IMG/VR virus record: IMGVR_UViG_3300021962_000311
Location: 1-35,549 of that record
Direction: 5' to 3' (one strand)
Source: a virus
DNA: 35,549 bases
Numbering within the stretch: the first letter of the stretch is position 1; each line of letters opens with the position of its first letter. Under the pieces are notes generated by a model, which saw nothing but the letters and a program-made list of their open reading frames with translations, was not told the DNA's origin and did no database searches. This document shows, piece after piece, positions 1 through 6,809 of the stretch. The position numbers and the translations under genes are program-made.

Positions 1-1
1 T

Positions 2-307
2 AGAGTAGATTGTATTGCAGAGTACAACGGTGAACTCGCAATCATTGACTTTAAAACATCAGGAAAGTTAAAGCGTGAAGATTGGATTGAACATTATTTT
101 GTTCAATGTATGGCATACGGTTACGCTTACTGGGAGCGGACTGGTATCGAGATTGATAAAATCGTTGTGATGATTGCTTGTCAGGATGGAGAGATGCAAA
201 TTTTTGAAAAGTATGATAAAATGATGTATCACCAATTACTTTTAGACTATGTTAATGAATTTTTTGAGTACCACAACGGAGCAAAGTTTGCCAATGTCAA
301 AGGATAG
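2..307 (+). CDS. PD-(D/E)XK (RecB/Cas4-like) exonuclease, C-terminal part
   Basis: The gene is cut by the left edge; the open frame runs from base 2 to the TAG at 305-307, and the ATG at 110 is internal. The visible 101 residues hold the end of a PD-(D/E)XK nuclease core: an Asp in RVD, then IIDFKTS (the D-x-K signature) about 14 residues later, then the downstream Q-x-x-AYGYA helix typical of RecB/Cas4-type exonucleases. Such enzymes cut or resect DNA; in cyanophages one lies beside the replication genes, as here (gp33, gp59 and gp32 follow). The exact substrate cannot be told. The family call is fairly safe; a specific name is not. Confidence 0.75.
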   Translation, partial: RVDCIAEYNGELAIIDFKTSGKLKREDWIEHYFVQCMAYGYAYWERTGIEIDKIVVMIACQDGEMQIFEKYDKMMYHQLLLDYVNEFFEYHNGAKFANVKG

Positions 308-557
308 AATCAATGATATCCTTGAGGAGAAGTTTATGACTTCTTCAAAGTTCTCAATGGAAATTGAGAACCTTATGAAGGTTAGTGATGGTTCTATGAA
401 CTACATTGAGTGCATCGTACATTATTGTAATGAACATAACATTGAGATTGAAACAGTCTCAAAGTTAATCTCCAAACCTCTCAAGGAGAAACTGAAGTAC
501 GATGCACAACGACTAAACTATATGAAAAAATCATCTAAAGCACGACTTGCTATATGA
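294..557 (+). CDS. gp33: gp33, late-transcription co-activator
   Basis: An 87-residue helical, charged protein. It resembles the gp33 family of T4-like cyanophages, including the stretch SKLISKPLKEKLKYDAQRLN near the C-terminus. In T4, gp33 binds RNA polymerase and the gp45 sliding clamp and couples late transcription to replication. An in-frame ATG exists at 249, but the start at 294 is preferred: it has GGAGC about 12 nt upstream, gives the usual length, and overlaps the preceding nuclease by only 14 nt. The stop overlaps the gp59 start (ATGA). NATAAATA late promoters elsewhere in this window are what a gp33-dependent system would read. Confidence 0.8.
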   Translation: MSKDRINDILEEKFMTSSKFSMEIENLMKVSDGSMNYIECIVHYCNEHNIEIETVSKLISKPLKEKLKYDAQRLNYMKKSSKARLAI

Positions 558-1174
558 CCGCTTTTGAATCCTATAAAATGTATGTCGCACTGAAGTTACA
601 CTTCACCACCGACAGTTATGATTTCTTTAAATTCAATGGCAAAACGAAAGCAACAGAAGAAAATTTCCAGAAGAGGAAGGACAGGTATTTTTTCAAGAAA
701 CTCGTTAATAAACACAAAGAGTGCGAGGTTCTTCCTTATTTCGTCGCTAACTTCGTCTCTGATCCTTCTAATTGGATTGGGACTATGATACGAACTGATG
801 GGGATGATACCTACCAGGACTGGAAGAAGAGAATGGAAAGTTTACACTATACTTTCAGTGAAGATGTAGACTTTCTCCTCTCAGAAGTTCAAGAGTTTGA
901 TGATCTATTTAAAGTTGATGGTTCACATCCACCATTACTCAAGTTTCTATTGGGAAAACGAATCTCGATGGAAACTTTTGTTATTATGAATCAAATACTT
1001 GACTTTATTCCAAGATTTGATAGAATGATTACAGAACAACTAATCTGGAAGGATGTGAGGAGAACCGCCCTAAAATACTCTCCATTTCTCACCCCAGATG
1101 TTGTTAAATACAAATGTACACTTAAGGAGAAGGTCCTAGACCACAAATGTCTTTCTTTGATTCCGAAATCGTAA
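554..1174 (+). CDS. gp59: gp59, replicative helicase loader
   Basis: 206 residues, close to T4 gp59 (217). Landmarks shared with T4 gp59 include KRKDRYFFKKL (T4: KRRDKYFFQKL), a WIGTM segment at about 75 (T4: WIG) and ISMETFVIMNQIL (T4: ISFETFILLDSFL). gp59 is all-helical, binds forked DNA and gp32-coated single strands, and loads the gp41 helicase. It starts inside an ATGA overlap with gp33 and its 3' end overlaps the next gene by 28 nt, so the cluster appears translationally coupled. Its partner gp32 lies one gene downstream. Confidence 0.9.
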   Translation: MTAFESYKMYVALKLHFTTDSYDFFKFNGKTKATEENFQKRKDRYFFKKLVNKHKECEVLPYFVANFVSDPSNWIGTMIRTDGDDTYQDWKKRMESLHYTFSEDVDFLLSEVQEFDDLFKVDGSHPPLLKFLLGKRISMETFVIMNQILDFIPRFDRMITEQLIWKDVRRTALKYSPFLTPDVVKYKCTLKEKVLDHKCLSLIPKS

Positions 1175-1488
1175 GGAAGGAAGCTCAAGAAATTACTGAT
1201 TTGCAGCAGGAAATTATTAAATTCCTTCCGAATCTTTTGATGCTACCCCGTGACGATAAACTTGAATGCATCGATAAGATGCTCAACCTAATTGAAAAAC
1301 AGAAGATTTTTTATAACAGGATTTCCCTGTCTGATGACCCCCGTGCTCTTGATCTTAAAGAACAATTTGTCAAGGCAGCACGAATGCTTGGGATGACCAT
1401 AACTGGTGCTAATATGAATCAGATCTATGATAATTTTGCGTCAAGTATGGAAGAAATGAAGCGTCAGGTACTTGACGGCACCATCTAA
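1147..1488 (+). CDS. DUF1825-family protein (cyanobacterial-type)
   Basis: 113 residues. The N-terminus MSFFDSEIVRKEAQEI, the helical middle with KIFYNRISLSDDPRA, and the C-terminal MNQIYDNFASSMEEMKRQ match the layout of the DUF1825 family, small helical proteins of unknown function conserved in cyanobacteria. It overlaps the end of gp59 by 28 nt and sits directly before gp32, so it is co-transcribed with replication genes. That placement suggests a replication- or transcription-linked role acquired from the host, but no function is shown. A sigma-70-type promoter for gp32 lies across its last codons. Confidence 0.7.
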   Translation: MSFFDSEIVRKEAQEITDLQQEIIKFLPNLLMLPRDDKLECIDKMLNLIEKQKIFYNRISLSDDPRALDLKEQFVKAARMLGMTITGANMNQIYDNFASSMEEMKRQVLDGTI

Positions 1489-1500
1489 ATAGGGTAGGAT
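1472..1500 (+). promoter_or_regulatory. Sigma-70-type promoter for gp32
   Basis: TTGACG at 1472-1477 and TAGGAT at 1495-1500 are separated by 17 nt. The elements lie across the end of the DUF1825 gene and would start transcription near 1507, giving gp32 its own leader. A late-like CTAAATA (1485-1491) lies within the spacer, so early/middle and late expression may both occur. Confidence 0.6.
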
Positions 1501-1504
1501 AACC

Positions 1505-1536
1505 AAGTGGTTGTCCGCCACACAACTAATCCACTT
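1505..1536 (+). promoter_or_regulatory. Structured leader upstream of gp32 (possible translational operator)
   Basis: AAGTGG (1505-1510) can pair with CCACTT (1531-1536). Inside, TTGT (1511-1514) can pair with ACAA (1522-1525) around the loop CCGCCAC. GTGG could instead pair with CCAC within that loop. The structure ends 17 nt before the gp32 ATG, and the RBS GAGG (1542-1545) follows it. T4 gp32 represses its own mRNA through a leader pseudoknot; the analogy here is inference. Confidence 0.4.
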
Positions 1537-1553
1537 AATACGAGGTAATACGA

Positions 1554-2498
1554 ATGTCTTTTGCTGATCTTAAGAAGCAATCTAAGTTTGGTTTTGAGAA
1601 ACTCACCAGCGAAATTGAGAAACTGCAGAACGCTGGCACGTCATCCGCTGATGACCGTCTCTGGAAACCTGAAATGGACAAGTCTGGTAATGGTTTTGCC
1701 GTGATCCGATTCTTGCCTGCACCTGAAGGAGAAGACCTCCCCTGGGCAAAGATCTGGTCTCACGGTTTCCAAGGTCCTGGTGGTTGGTATATTGAAAACT
1801 CTTTGACGACTCTGGGCAAGAAGGATCCTGTTGCAGAAATGAATCGTGAACTGTGGAACAGTGGTCACGATAGCGATAAGGAAATCGCCCGCAAACAGAA
1901 GCGTAAACTGTCCTACTACTCCAACATCTATGTTGTGAGTGACCCTGCTAATCCTAGCAACGAAGGTAAGGTCTTCATCTTCAAGTACGGTAAGAAGATC
2001 TTTGATAAGATTCAGGCAGCAATGCAACCTGAATTCCAAGATGAAACTCCCATCAATCCTTTTGATTTCTGGGAAGGTGCTAACTTCAAACTGAAGATCC
2101 GTAAGGTTGAAGGTTACTGGAACTATGACAAGTCTGAGTTCGCTTCGGTCTCTACTCTCGGTGACTTCAGTGACAGTGAACTGGAAAAGATTTGGCGTAG
2201 TGAGTATCCTCTGTCCGAGTTTATGGATGCCAAGAACTTCAAGACCTATGAAGAACTTGAGTCCCGTCTGAACGTGGTGCTCGGTCGTGGCAAGTCCAAA
2301 CCTGCCCGTGTTGATCGTGAGACCTTTGAGGATGAGGATGACGAACAGATCTTCTCGCCCCCTGCCCGCAGCACTCAGATGTTTAACACAGTAGCATCAC
2401 GAGAACCCGCTCTGCCTAGGGTTGCTGCCCCTGTAGCAGCATCCGACGATGAGGATGATACCCTGAGTTACTTTGCTCGTCTGGCAGAGGAGGATTGA
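1554..2498 (+). CDS. gp32: gp32, single-stranded DNA-binding protein
   Basis: 314 residues. The core matches T4 gp32: a basic N-terminus, KLSYYSNIYVVSDP (T4: KTSYWANILVVKDP), NEGKVFIFKYGKKIFDKI and WEGANFKLKIRKVEGYWNYDKS. The C-terminus is acidic (SDDEDDTLSYFARLAEED), the region through which T4 gp32 contacts gp59, polymerase and primase. It coats single strands during replication, recombination and repair. The protein has no cysteine at all, so the His/Cys zinc site of T4 gp32 is missing. RBS GAGG lies 8 nt before the ATG. A terminator follows the stop codon. Confidence 0.93.
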   Translation: MSFADLKKQSKFGFEKLTSEIEKLQNAGTSSADDRLWKPEMDKSGNGFAVIRFLPAPEGEDLPWAKIWSHGFQGPGGWYIENSLTTLGKKDPVAEMNRELWNSGHDSDKEIARKQKRKLSYYSNIYVVSDPANPSNEGKVFIFKYGKKIFDKIQAAMQPEFQDETPINPFDFWEGANFKLKIRKVEGYWNYDKSEFASVSTLGDFSDSELEKIWRSEYPLSEFMDAKNFKTYEELESRLNVVLGRGKSKPARVDRETFEDEDDEQIFSPPARSTQMFNTVASREPALPRVAAPVAASDDEDDTLSYFARLAEED

Positions 2499-2532
2499 CC
2501 CTCAAACCAAAATTGACTTTTAGTTACAAAAA

Positions 2533-2562
2533 AGGCGGAAAAAAATTTCCGCCTATTTTTTT
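2533..2562. terminator. Bidirectional intrinsic terminator between gp32 and gp53
   Basis: AGGCGGAAA (2533-2541) pairs with TTTCCGCCT (2546-2554) around AAAA. A T-run follows on the plus strand and an A-run precedes it, which becomes a T-run on the minus strand. It separates the convergent gp32 and gp53 transcription units. Confidence 0.85.
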
Positions 2563-2578
2563 GCCTGTAGGGTTTTTT

Positions 2579-3247
2579 TCAGATTCCTCTGAGAGTTTTC
2601 TTAATTTTAGTATTTTCTAGATTCTCGTTTGGTGAGTATTTTACTGCTTCCCTGAATAATCTAACAAAATCTTTAATGTATGCTGGTTTAATTATCTGAA
2701 TAGTGCTGTTTTTAATGTTTTTTCTTGTTTCGTACTCATAATGACTCACTGATACTACTGCTTCAACACCAGTAACAGTTTCAAAAACTATAGGATTGAA
2801 AGATTTTACATAATTAAAGGTAAATGAACTTGGGTTAGATGGATCGTAATAAACAATAGTTCCTTCAGGAAGGACAACTTCTCCTAAATCATTTTTAATC
2901 TCAATAGTTTCATAGTGTCTGATTTCACTAGGGTCTTCATATTTCTCATATAAGTATTTTTCAAATGCACTATCGCTCATCGGCCAATCATGAAATCTGT
3001 TGATAATACGATTGGTTAATAAAATAGTCCAATCATAATTTGGATTTTTATAAAGAAGTTCTGAGATATAATCTGGTCTAGCACCATTAATTACATTAAC
3101 TTCAGTAAATAAATCAGTGGTATAAATGGCATTATCGAAAGTAAATTCACGAAAAATATTTTTAGCAATAGTGTAGTCTTGCTCAGTATATCTGAATTTT
3201 ACTCTTTGTTCAGAGTACTCTATATTTGGAAGAAGTGAGAAAAACAT
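2579..3247 (-). CDS. gp53: gp53, baseplate wedge subunit
   Basis: 222 residues, near T4 gp53 (196). The start MFFSLLPNIEYSEQRVKFRYTEQDY followed by the NIFREF segment, the RPDYISELLYKNPNYDWTILL block and NRIINRFHDWPMSDSAFEKYL fit the gp53 baseplate-wedge family. In T4, gp53 joins neighbouring wedges around the hub and carries a LysM-like domain. It is the last gene of the leftward operon gp4, unknown, gp48, gp53, with 9 nt to gp48, and ends at the shared terminator. Confidence 0.85.
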   Translation of the reverse strand: MFFSLLPNIEYSEQRVKFRYTEQDYTIAKNIFREFTFDNAIYTTDLFTEVNVINGARPDYISELLYKNPNYDWTILLTNRIINRFHDWPMSDSAFEKYLYEKYEDPSEIRHYETIEIKNDLGEVVLPEGTIVYYDPSNPSSFTFNYVKSFNPIVFETVTGVEAVVSVSHYEYETRKNIKNSTIQIIKPAYIKDFVRLFREAVKYSPNENLENTKIKKTLRGI

Positions 3248-3256
3248 TGTACCTTA

Positions 3257-4309
3257 TTAGTTGTAATAGTCTTCAGCAAATTTAATTTTTGCTTCCGTAA
3301 ATGATAATGTTACTGTTGTCGCAACAGTTGTTGCTTTATTTGCATCACCCAGATTGTTTAACACTGTATAATTTCCAGTTGGAGTATAATCTATATTGAT
3401 ATTCTGTAATACACAAATTTGAGGAGAATCTATATATGGATGGATATCACCACCTCTCTGATATAGTATATTTACTTGTGGTGGTTGAGTTATAAATCTA
3501 GTATTTGTACTGAATAAACCGTTTGGTGTTATTGCTCCAACTGATAAAGCAGTTCCACCTAAAAGACTGGTAAATATACCAGCCAAACCACCACCAGCAC
3601 CTCCACCACCAGCACCTCCACCACCACCTGCAGTACCAGTTGTTGGTGTCAAAGCACTTGTAAATGCACCAGCAGCAGCACTACCCAAAGATGATGCTGC
3701 ATTAATACCAGCACTTGTAGAAATAGCAGATGATAACTCTAAATTTTGTGGGACACCACCTTTTGAAGGTGATGCTAAAAATTGAAAAAATCTAATTATT
3801 TTATAAATTTCTTCTGCGTCTCTATCAGATTTTGCAAATAGCATAAATTGATAGTTAAATGTTCTAAATTGGGGACCATCATACAAAACTTCCATCATAG
3901 GATTGTATATAATACCACTAGTGGCAGATAAAATAGAATTTTCATCTAATGCATCTGAACCTATTTTTGCCATCGCAGAACTTATTGTATTAAGTGCTGA
4001 ACCTTCCAGCATTCTTTTAATATAGCTAAATGCTGAAGTCGGTCCAGTTGCATCAACACCTGTTCTTGATCCAGTATTTCTTAATAATGCTGATGCTTCT
4101 GGTCCCAATTTTGTATTTCTATACATTTGCATTTGCGATTCTGTAATCTTTTGCGGCATGTATAGTATTACTTTACTAGTTCCATTTTGGTCAGCAGCAT
4201 CAGTATATTGACCGTCCTCACCAGTATATACTCTCCTCTTAGCTTCAAACAGCATATAATCTGTTTGTGGACTACTAGTAAAATCGTGTGGAAATCTTGC
4301 TGTTGCCAT
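3257..4309 (-). CDS. gp48: gp48, baseplate tail-tube cap protein
   Basis: 350 residues, similar to T4 gp48 (364). It begins with ATARFPHDFTSSPQTDYMLF. The middle SEEIYKIIRFF-like segment (DRDAEEIYKIIRFFQFLASP) and the C-terminal QPPQVNILYQRGGDIHPYI...CVLQNINIDYTP are tail-tube-fold features expected of gp48/gp54 proteins. A Gly/Ala-rich insertion (about residues 200-250, with GGGGGAGGGGAGGG) splits the domain and is probably a flexible loop. In T4, gp48 sits on the hub and nucleates tube assembly with gp54. Which of the two cyanophage tube-junction proteins is gp48 is taken from length and gene order. Confidence 0.7.
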   Translation of the reverse strand: MATARFPHDFTSSPQTDYMLFEAKRRVYTGEDGQYTDAADQNGTSKVILYMPQKITESQMQMYRNTKLGPEASALLRNTGSRTGVDATGPTSAFSYIKRMLEGSALNTISSAMAKIGSDALDENSILSATSGIIYNPMMEVLYDGPQFRTFNYQFMLFAKSDRDAEEIYKIIRFFQFLASPSKGGVPQNLELSSAISTSAGINAASSLGSAAAGAFTSALTPTTGTAGGGGGAGGGGAGGGLAGIFTSLLGGTALSVGAITPNGLFSTNTRFITQPPQVNILYQRGGDIHPYIDSPQICVLQNINIDYTPTGNYTVLNNLGDANKATTVATTVTLSFTEAKIKFAEDYYN

Positions 4310-4774
4310 TTAATTTTCTATAAATTTCTCTAAAGGAAGTGATGATATAAATTCCCAATCTTCATCTTTCACTTCAAAAAAGAAATTATCAGCATTTTTA
4401 AAGATGTATCTGTGAATGGTTTCATCAGGAAATCTTGCTACTTTATTTAGAACAGATTTCGCTAAAGCTGGTCTTAATTTGTCTCTAACATAATGTAAAT
4501 TATGACCTAAAAAATTATCCTTGCCTCTGTCAACTGCATATACTAAAGGATAGATGTCATAACGAGGCAAAGTTTCCTTTAATTTAGGGTCATATTCAAA
4601 AAAATACATTTTTCCTGGTACAACTTCATCAGTAACATTTTTATAGAGATATTCAAATACTTCTTTTCTATACCATTCACGACTTTTTGCTTTTCCTCCA
4701 GATTCTTTGACGATATGTTTCTCCAGACCACCCTTTGGTGCTTTTACATCTTTTTTGAAACCTTTATTTGACAT
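4310..4774 (-). CDS. Conserved phage protein of unknown role between gp4 and gp48
   Basis: 154 residues, overlapping the end of gp4 by 11 nt and ending one base before gp48. A basic Lys/Gly-rich N-terminus is followed by a compact domain with PGKMYFFEYDPK, LPRYDIYPLVYAV and FLGHNLHYVRDKLRPAL. This pattern (a YDP segment, then a YPLV strand, then LHY) looks like a small conserved family found near head- or tail-completion genes of large myoviruses. A DNA-end-protector or connector role is possible from its position beside gp4, but it cannot be shown from the sequence. Confidence 0.6.
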   Translation of the reverse strand: MSNKGFKKDVKAPKGGLEKHIVKESGGKAKSREWYRKEVFEYLYKNVTDEVVPGKMYFFEYDPKLKETLPRYDIYPLVYAVDRGKDNFLGHNLHYVRDKLRPALAKSVLNKVARFPDETIHRYIFKNADNFFFEVKDEDWEFISSLPLEKFIEN

Positions 4775-5201
4775 TGAGATGGTCTTCTGTGAGAATGAGG
4801 AATTCTAATTGTCTATCAGCACACCATTCTCGTGCTGCTTCCCATTTTGCTTGATTTATCACATAAGTTGTGACTTCATTAATATATCTTGGAGTTCTTC
4901 TCTTTTGTACTGCTGGTTCTATCGTCTGTTTCTTTGGCTTTATTTCTATCAAATATTTTTTAATTTGTCCAGATTTATTTTTAACTTTAATATAAAAATC
5001 TACAAAATAACGATGATATTTACCATCTAGAGGTGAACGATATGGTACTACAATCTCTTCACTACCCCACTCAAGAATATTATCATTTAGGTCACACCAC
5101 TTCATAAACTTAAGTTCCCAGAGAGAACGATAGAATACTTGTGTTGGATTACCTCTGTATTTTTTGGGATTATTTGGAAGATACTTCCCAGAGTATGCCA
5201 T
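4764..5201 (-). CDS. gp4: gp4, head completion protein (TnsA-like nuclease fold)
   Basis: 145 residues, very close to T4 gp4 (T4 gene 50/4): MAYSGKYLPNNPKKYRGNP, VFYRSLWELKFMKWCD, EEIVVPYRSPLDGKYHRYF, then VDFYIKVKNKSG and YLIEIKPKKQT. The Glu near the N-terminus, the Asp in VDFYIKV and the E-I-K of LIEIKPK form a PD-(D/E)XK arrangement like that of TnsA endonucleases. T4 gp4 completes filled heads so that tails can join. It is the first gene of the leftward operon; its start codon is overlapped by the divergent late promoter for gp54. Confidence 0.92.
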   Translation of the reverse strand: MAYSGKYLPNNPKKYRGNPTQVFYRSLWELKFMKWCDLNDNILEWGSEEIVVPYRSPLDGKYHRYFVDFYIKVKNKSGQIKKYLIEIKPKKQTIEPAVQKRRTPRYINEVTTYVINQAKWEAAREWCADRQLEFLILTEDHLNVK

Positions 5202-5206
5202 AAATA
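5199..5206 (+). promoter_or_regulatory. Late promoter CATAAATA for the gp54 hub operon
   Basis: CATAAATA matches the NATAAATA late motif of T4-like cyanophages. It lies 31 nt before the gp54 ATG and overlaps the first codon of the divergent gp4. On the opposite strand, CTAAATA (complement of 5224-5230) is a weaker candidate for the gp4-gp53 operon. The 36-nt gap would thus hold promoters facing both ways. Confidence 0.6.
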
Positions 5207-5237
5207 TATTAGAAGATTTAATTTATTTAGAAAATAA

Positions 5238-5900
5238 ATGGGCGTACTCTCAGAAATAAGGAGTCAATTTAATCGTGATAAGGGTGCCTCATATTCAAAC
5301 GAATATGAGGTCAGTTTTGATTTTTCTGGAATTGGTGATAGATTGAGAGAAAATTTAGAATTAGTAGGATTTACAACATTTTCTACAGGGAGTGCATTTG
5401 CAAATATGATGATGCTTTGTGATGAAGCATCTCTTCCTGGAAAGTATGCTGCAACACAAGAAATTGATGGTATGTACACAGGAAGATTAATTAACTTTCC
5501 TCACGCAAAACTTTTCAATGATTTTAGTTTGAGTTGGATTAATACTAATCAAGTAAATCCGACAAAGTTTTTTGAAGCTTGGATGTATTCAATGTTTCCT
5601 GAGTATGGATTAAATACCGCTGAGTATGTTGAATATGAGGCAAAAGGAGAAGGTCAAAGAGCGACGAGAACAAATATTACTACTCTGGCTTATTATGATG
5701 AGATTTGCTGTAAGAAAATTTCAGTTCAAAAATCATATAAACAACCTACTTCGTATAAGGGTGGTAAGTCTTCTATTACCCACATATATAATGCATACCC
5801 TTATTCCGTTGAGTCAATTCCACTTGGATATGGTCCATCAACACTTGTAAAATTAAGAGTTCAATTCCGTTACGAAAAAAACATTACTGTATTTTATTAA
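5238..5900 (+). CDS. gp54: gp54-like baseplate tail-tube initiator
   Basis: 220 residues, shorter than T4 gp54 (320). The body SFDFSGIGDRL, the MMMLCDEASLPGK segment, INFPHAKLFNDFSLSWI and PTKFFEAWMYSMFPEYG resemble the tail-tube fold shared by gp19, gp48 and gp54, and the C-terminal VKLRVQFRYEKNITVFY fits the terminal strands. The protein would sit between gp48 and the first tube ring. It starts the rightward hub operon and is 19 nt from the gp26 ATG. gp54 rather than gp48 is inferred from length and gene order. Confidence 0.65.
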   Translation: MGVLSEIRSQFNRDKGASYSNEYEVSFDFSGIGDRLRENLELVGFTTFSTGSAFANMMMLCDEASLPGKYAATQEIDGMYTGRLINFPHAKLFNDFSLSWINTNQVNPTKFFEAWMYSMFPEYGLNTAEYVEYEAKGEGQRATRTNITTLAYYDEICCKKISVQKSYKQPTSYKGGKSSITHIYNAYPYSVESIPLGYGPSTLVKLRVQFRYEKNITVFY

Positions 5901-5919
5901 TTAAAGAGGTTATTTGAGT

Positions 5920-6633
5920 ATGTCACTGCCTAAGATTAATTCTCCGTTATATGAATTAACTATTCCATCTACTGAGAAAAAGATTAAATATAGAGCATTT
6001 GTCGTTAAAGAAGAAAAGATTCTTCTTCTTGCTTTAGAATCACAAGAACAGCAAGAAATTACAGATGCTATTATTCAAATTATCAATAACTGTGTTCAGT
6101 CAAAGATTGATATTGATAGTTTATCCACATTTGATATTGAATATATTTTCTTAAATATTCGTGCAAAATCAGTTGGTGAAGAACTGGAGTTTTCAATCAC
6201 CTGTCCTGATGATGGTGAAACACAGGTAGAAGTAACGATTGACATCGATGCAATCAAAGTGCATAAAGATGATAAGCACGATAGTGTAATTGATTTGGGT
6301 AATGGATACTTCGTGAAAATGAAATATCCTACTATGAAATATATTGCTGATAAGAAAAATATTGAGACGAAGAGTGTTATTGATAGCACCTTCGATTATG
6401 CTGTAGATTGTATTGAACAGATTTATAATGAAGAAGAAGTATGGGAAGCAGCAAATTCCACCAGAAAGGAAATGGCAGAATTTGTTGAGAGTTTGAATTC
6501 TAAGCAATACCAGAAAATTCAAGATTTCTTCAATACAATGCCTAAGTTGAAGCATACAGTCAAAATTACCAATCCCAAAACTGGTGTCGAAAGTGAGGTG
6601 ACGATTGAGGGTCTGGCAAATTTTTTCGCATAG
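5920..6633 (+). CDS. gp26: gp26-like baseplate hub/tail assembly protein (zero-frame product)
   Basis: 237 residues from the ATG at 5920 (a TTG at 5914 would add two residues; AGAGG at 5905-5909 serves either). The N-terminal half, SLPKINSPLYELTIPS, KYRAFVVKEEKILLLALES and STFDIEYIFLNIRAKSVGE, is the signature of the T4 gp26 family (Pfam T4_baseplate). T4 gp26 belongs to the hub assembly pathway. The gene ends GLANFFA-stop at 6631, directly after two slippery heptamers. The -1 frame stays open to 6809 and would give a 296-residue product. Confidence 0.85.
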   Translation: MSLPKINSPLYELTIPSTEKKIKYRAFVVKEEKILLLALESQEQQEITDAIIQIINNCVQSKIDIDSLSTFDIEYIFLNIRAKSVGEELEFSITCPDDGETQVEVTIDIDAIKVHKDDKHDSVIDLGNGYFVKMKYPTMKYIADKKNIETKSVIDSTFDYAVDCIEQIYNEEEVWEAANSTRKEMAEFVESLNSKQYQKIQDFFNTMPKLKHTVKITNPKTGVESEVTIEGLANFFA

Positions 6634-6658
6634 CAGTTTTCCAGAATAATCTGGAGAA
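6618..6658 (+). promoter_or_regulatory. Programmed -1 frameshift site with downstream stem-loop
   Basis: Overlapping heptamers A AAT TTT (6618-6624) and T TTT TTC (6621-6627), both of X XXY YYZ form in the gp26 reading frame, precede the UAG (6631-6633). An 8-bp stem, TTTTCCAG (6637-6644) with CTGGAGAA (6651-6658), closes a six-base loop 9 nt after the second heptamer. Slipping back one base leads into a frame open to 6809. Confidence 0.65.
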
Positions 6659-6683
6659 CTATTATCGATTAAATTTTAATTTA

Positions 6684-6809
6684 ATGCAGCATCATAAATA
6701 CTCTTTGACAGAAATAGAAGAGATGATGCCTTGGGAACGTGATATTTACGTTCAATTGTTGGTGGAATACATTGAGAAAGAAAACGCAAGAAGAGCAGCA
6801 CAGCAGTAA
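6684..6809 (+). CDS. gp26 frameshift extension / small hub assembly ORF
   Basis: An ATG at 6684 gives 41 residues (MQHHKYSLTEIEEMMPW onward), helical and charged, with the stop overlapping the next start (TAATG). The same frame is open upstream through the gp26 stop, coding RIAVFQNNLENYYRLNFNL before the ATG. That looks like real protein and supports expression as a gp26 fusion rather than a separate gene. The ATG has no good RBS. By position (between gp26 and the tape-measure-like gene) it is the counterpart of the lambda T extension in G-T, or of T4 gp51. A late-promoter-like CATAAATA (6693-6700) lies within it. Confidence 0.65.
   Translation: MQHHKYSLTEIEEMMPWERDIYVQLLVEYIEKENARRAAQQ

Noticed and set aside
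249-293. Upstream start for gp33
   Set aside because: It would lengthen the overlap with the nuclease to 59 nt and adds residues not expected for gp33.
6693-6700. CATAAATA inside the gp26 extension as a late promoter for the tape-measure-like gene
   Set aside because: It matches the motif but is over 100 nt from the start codon and inside a coding frame; kept only as a possibility.
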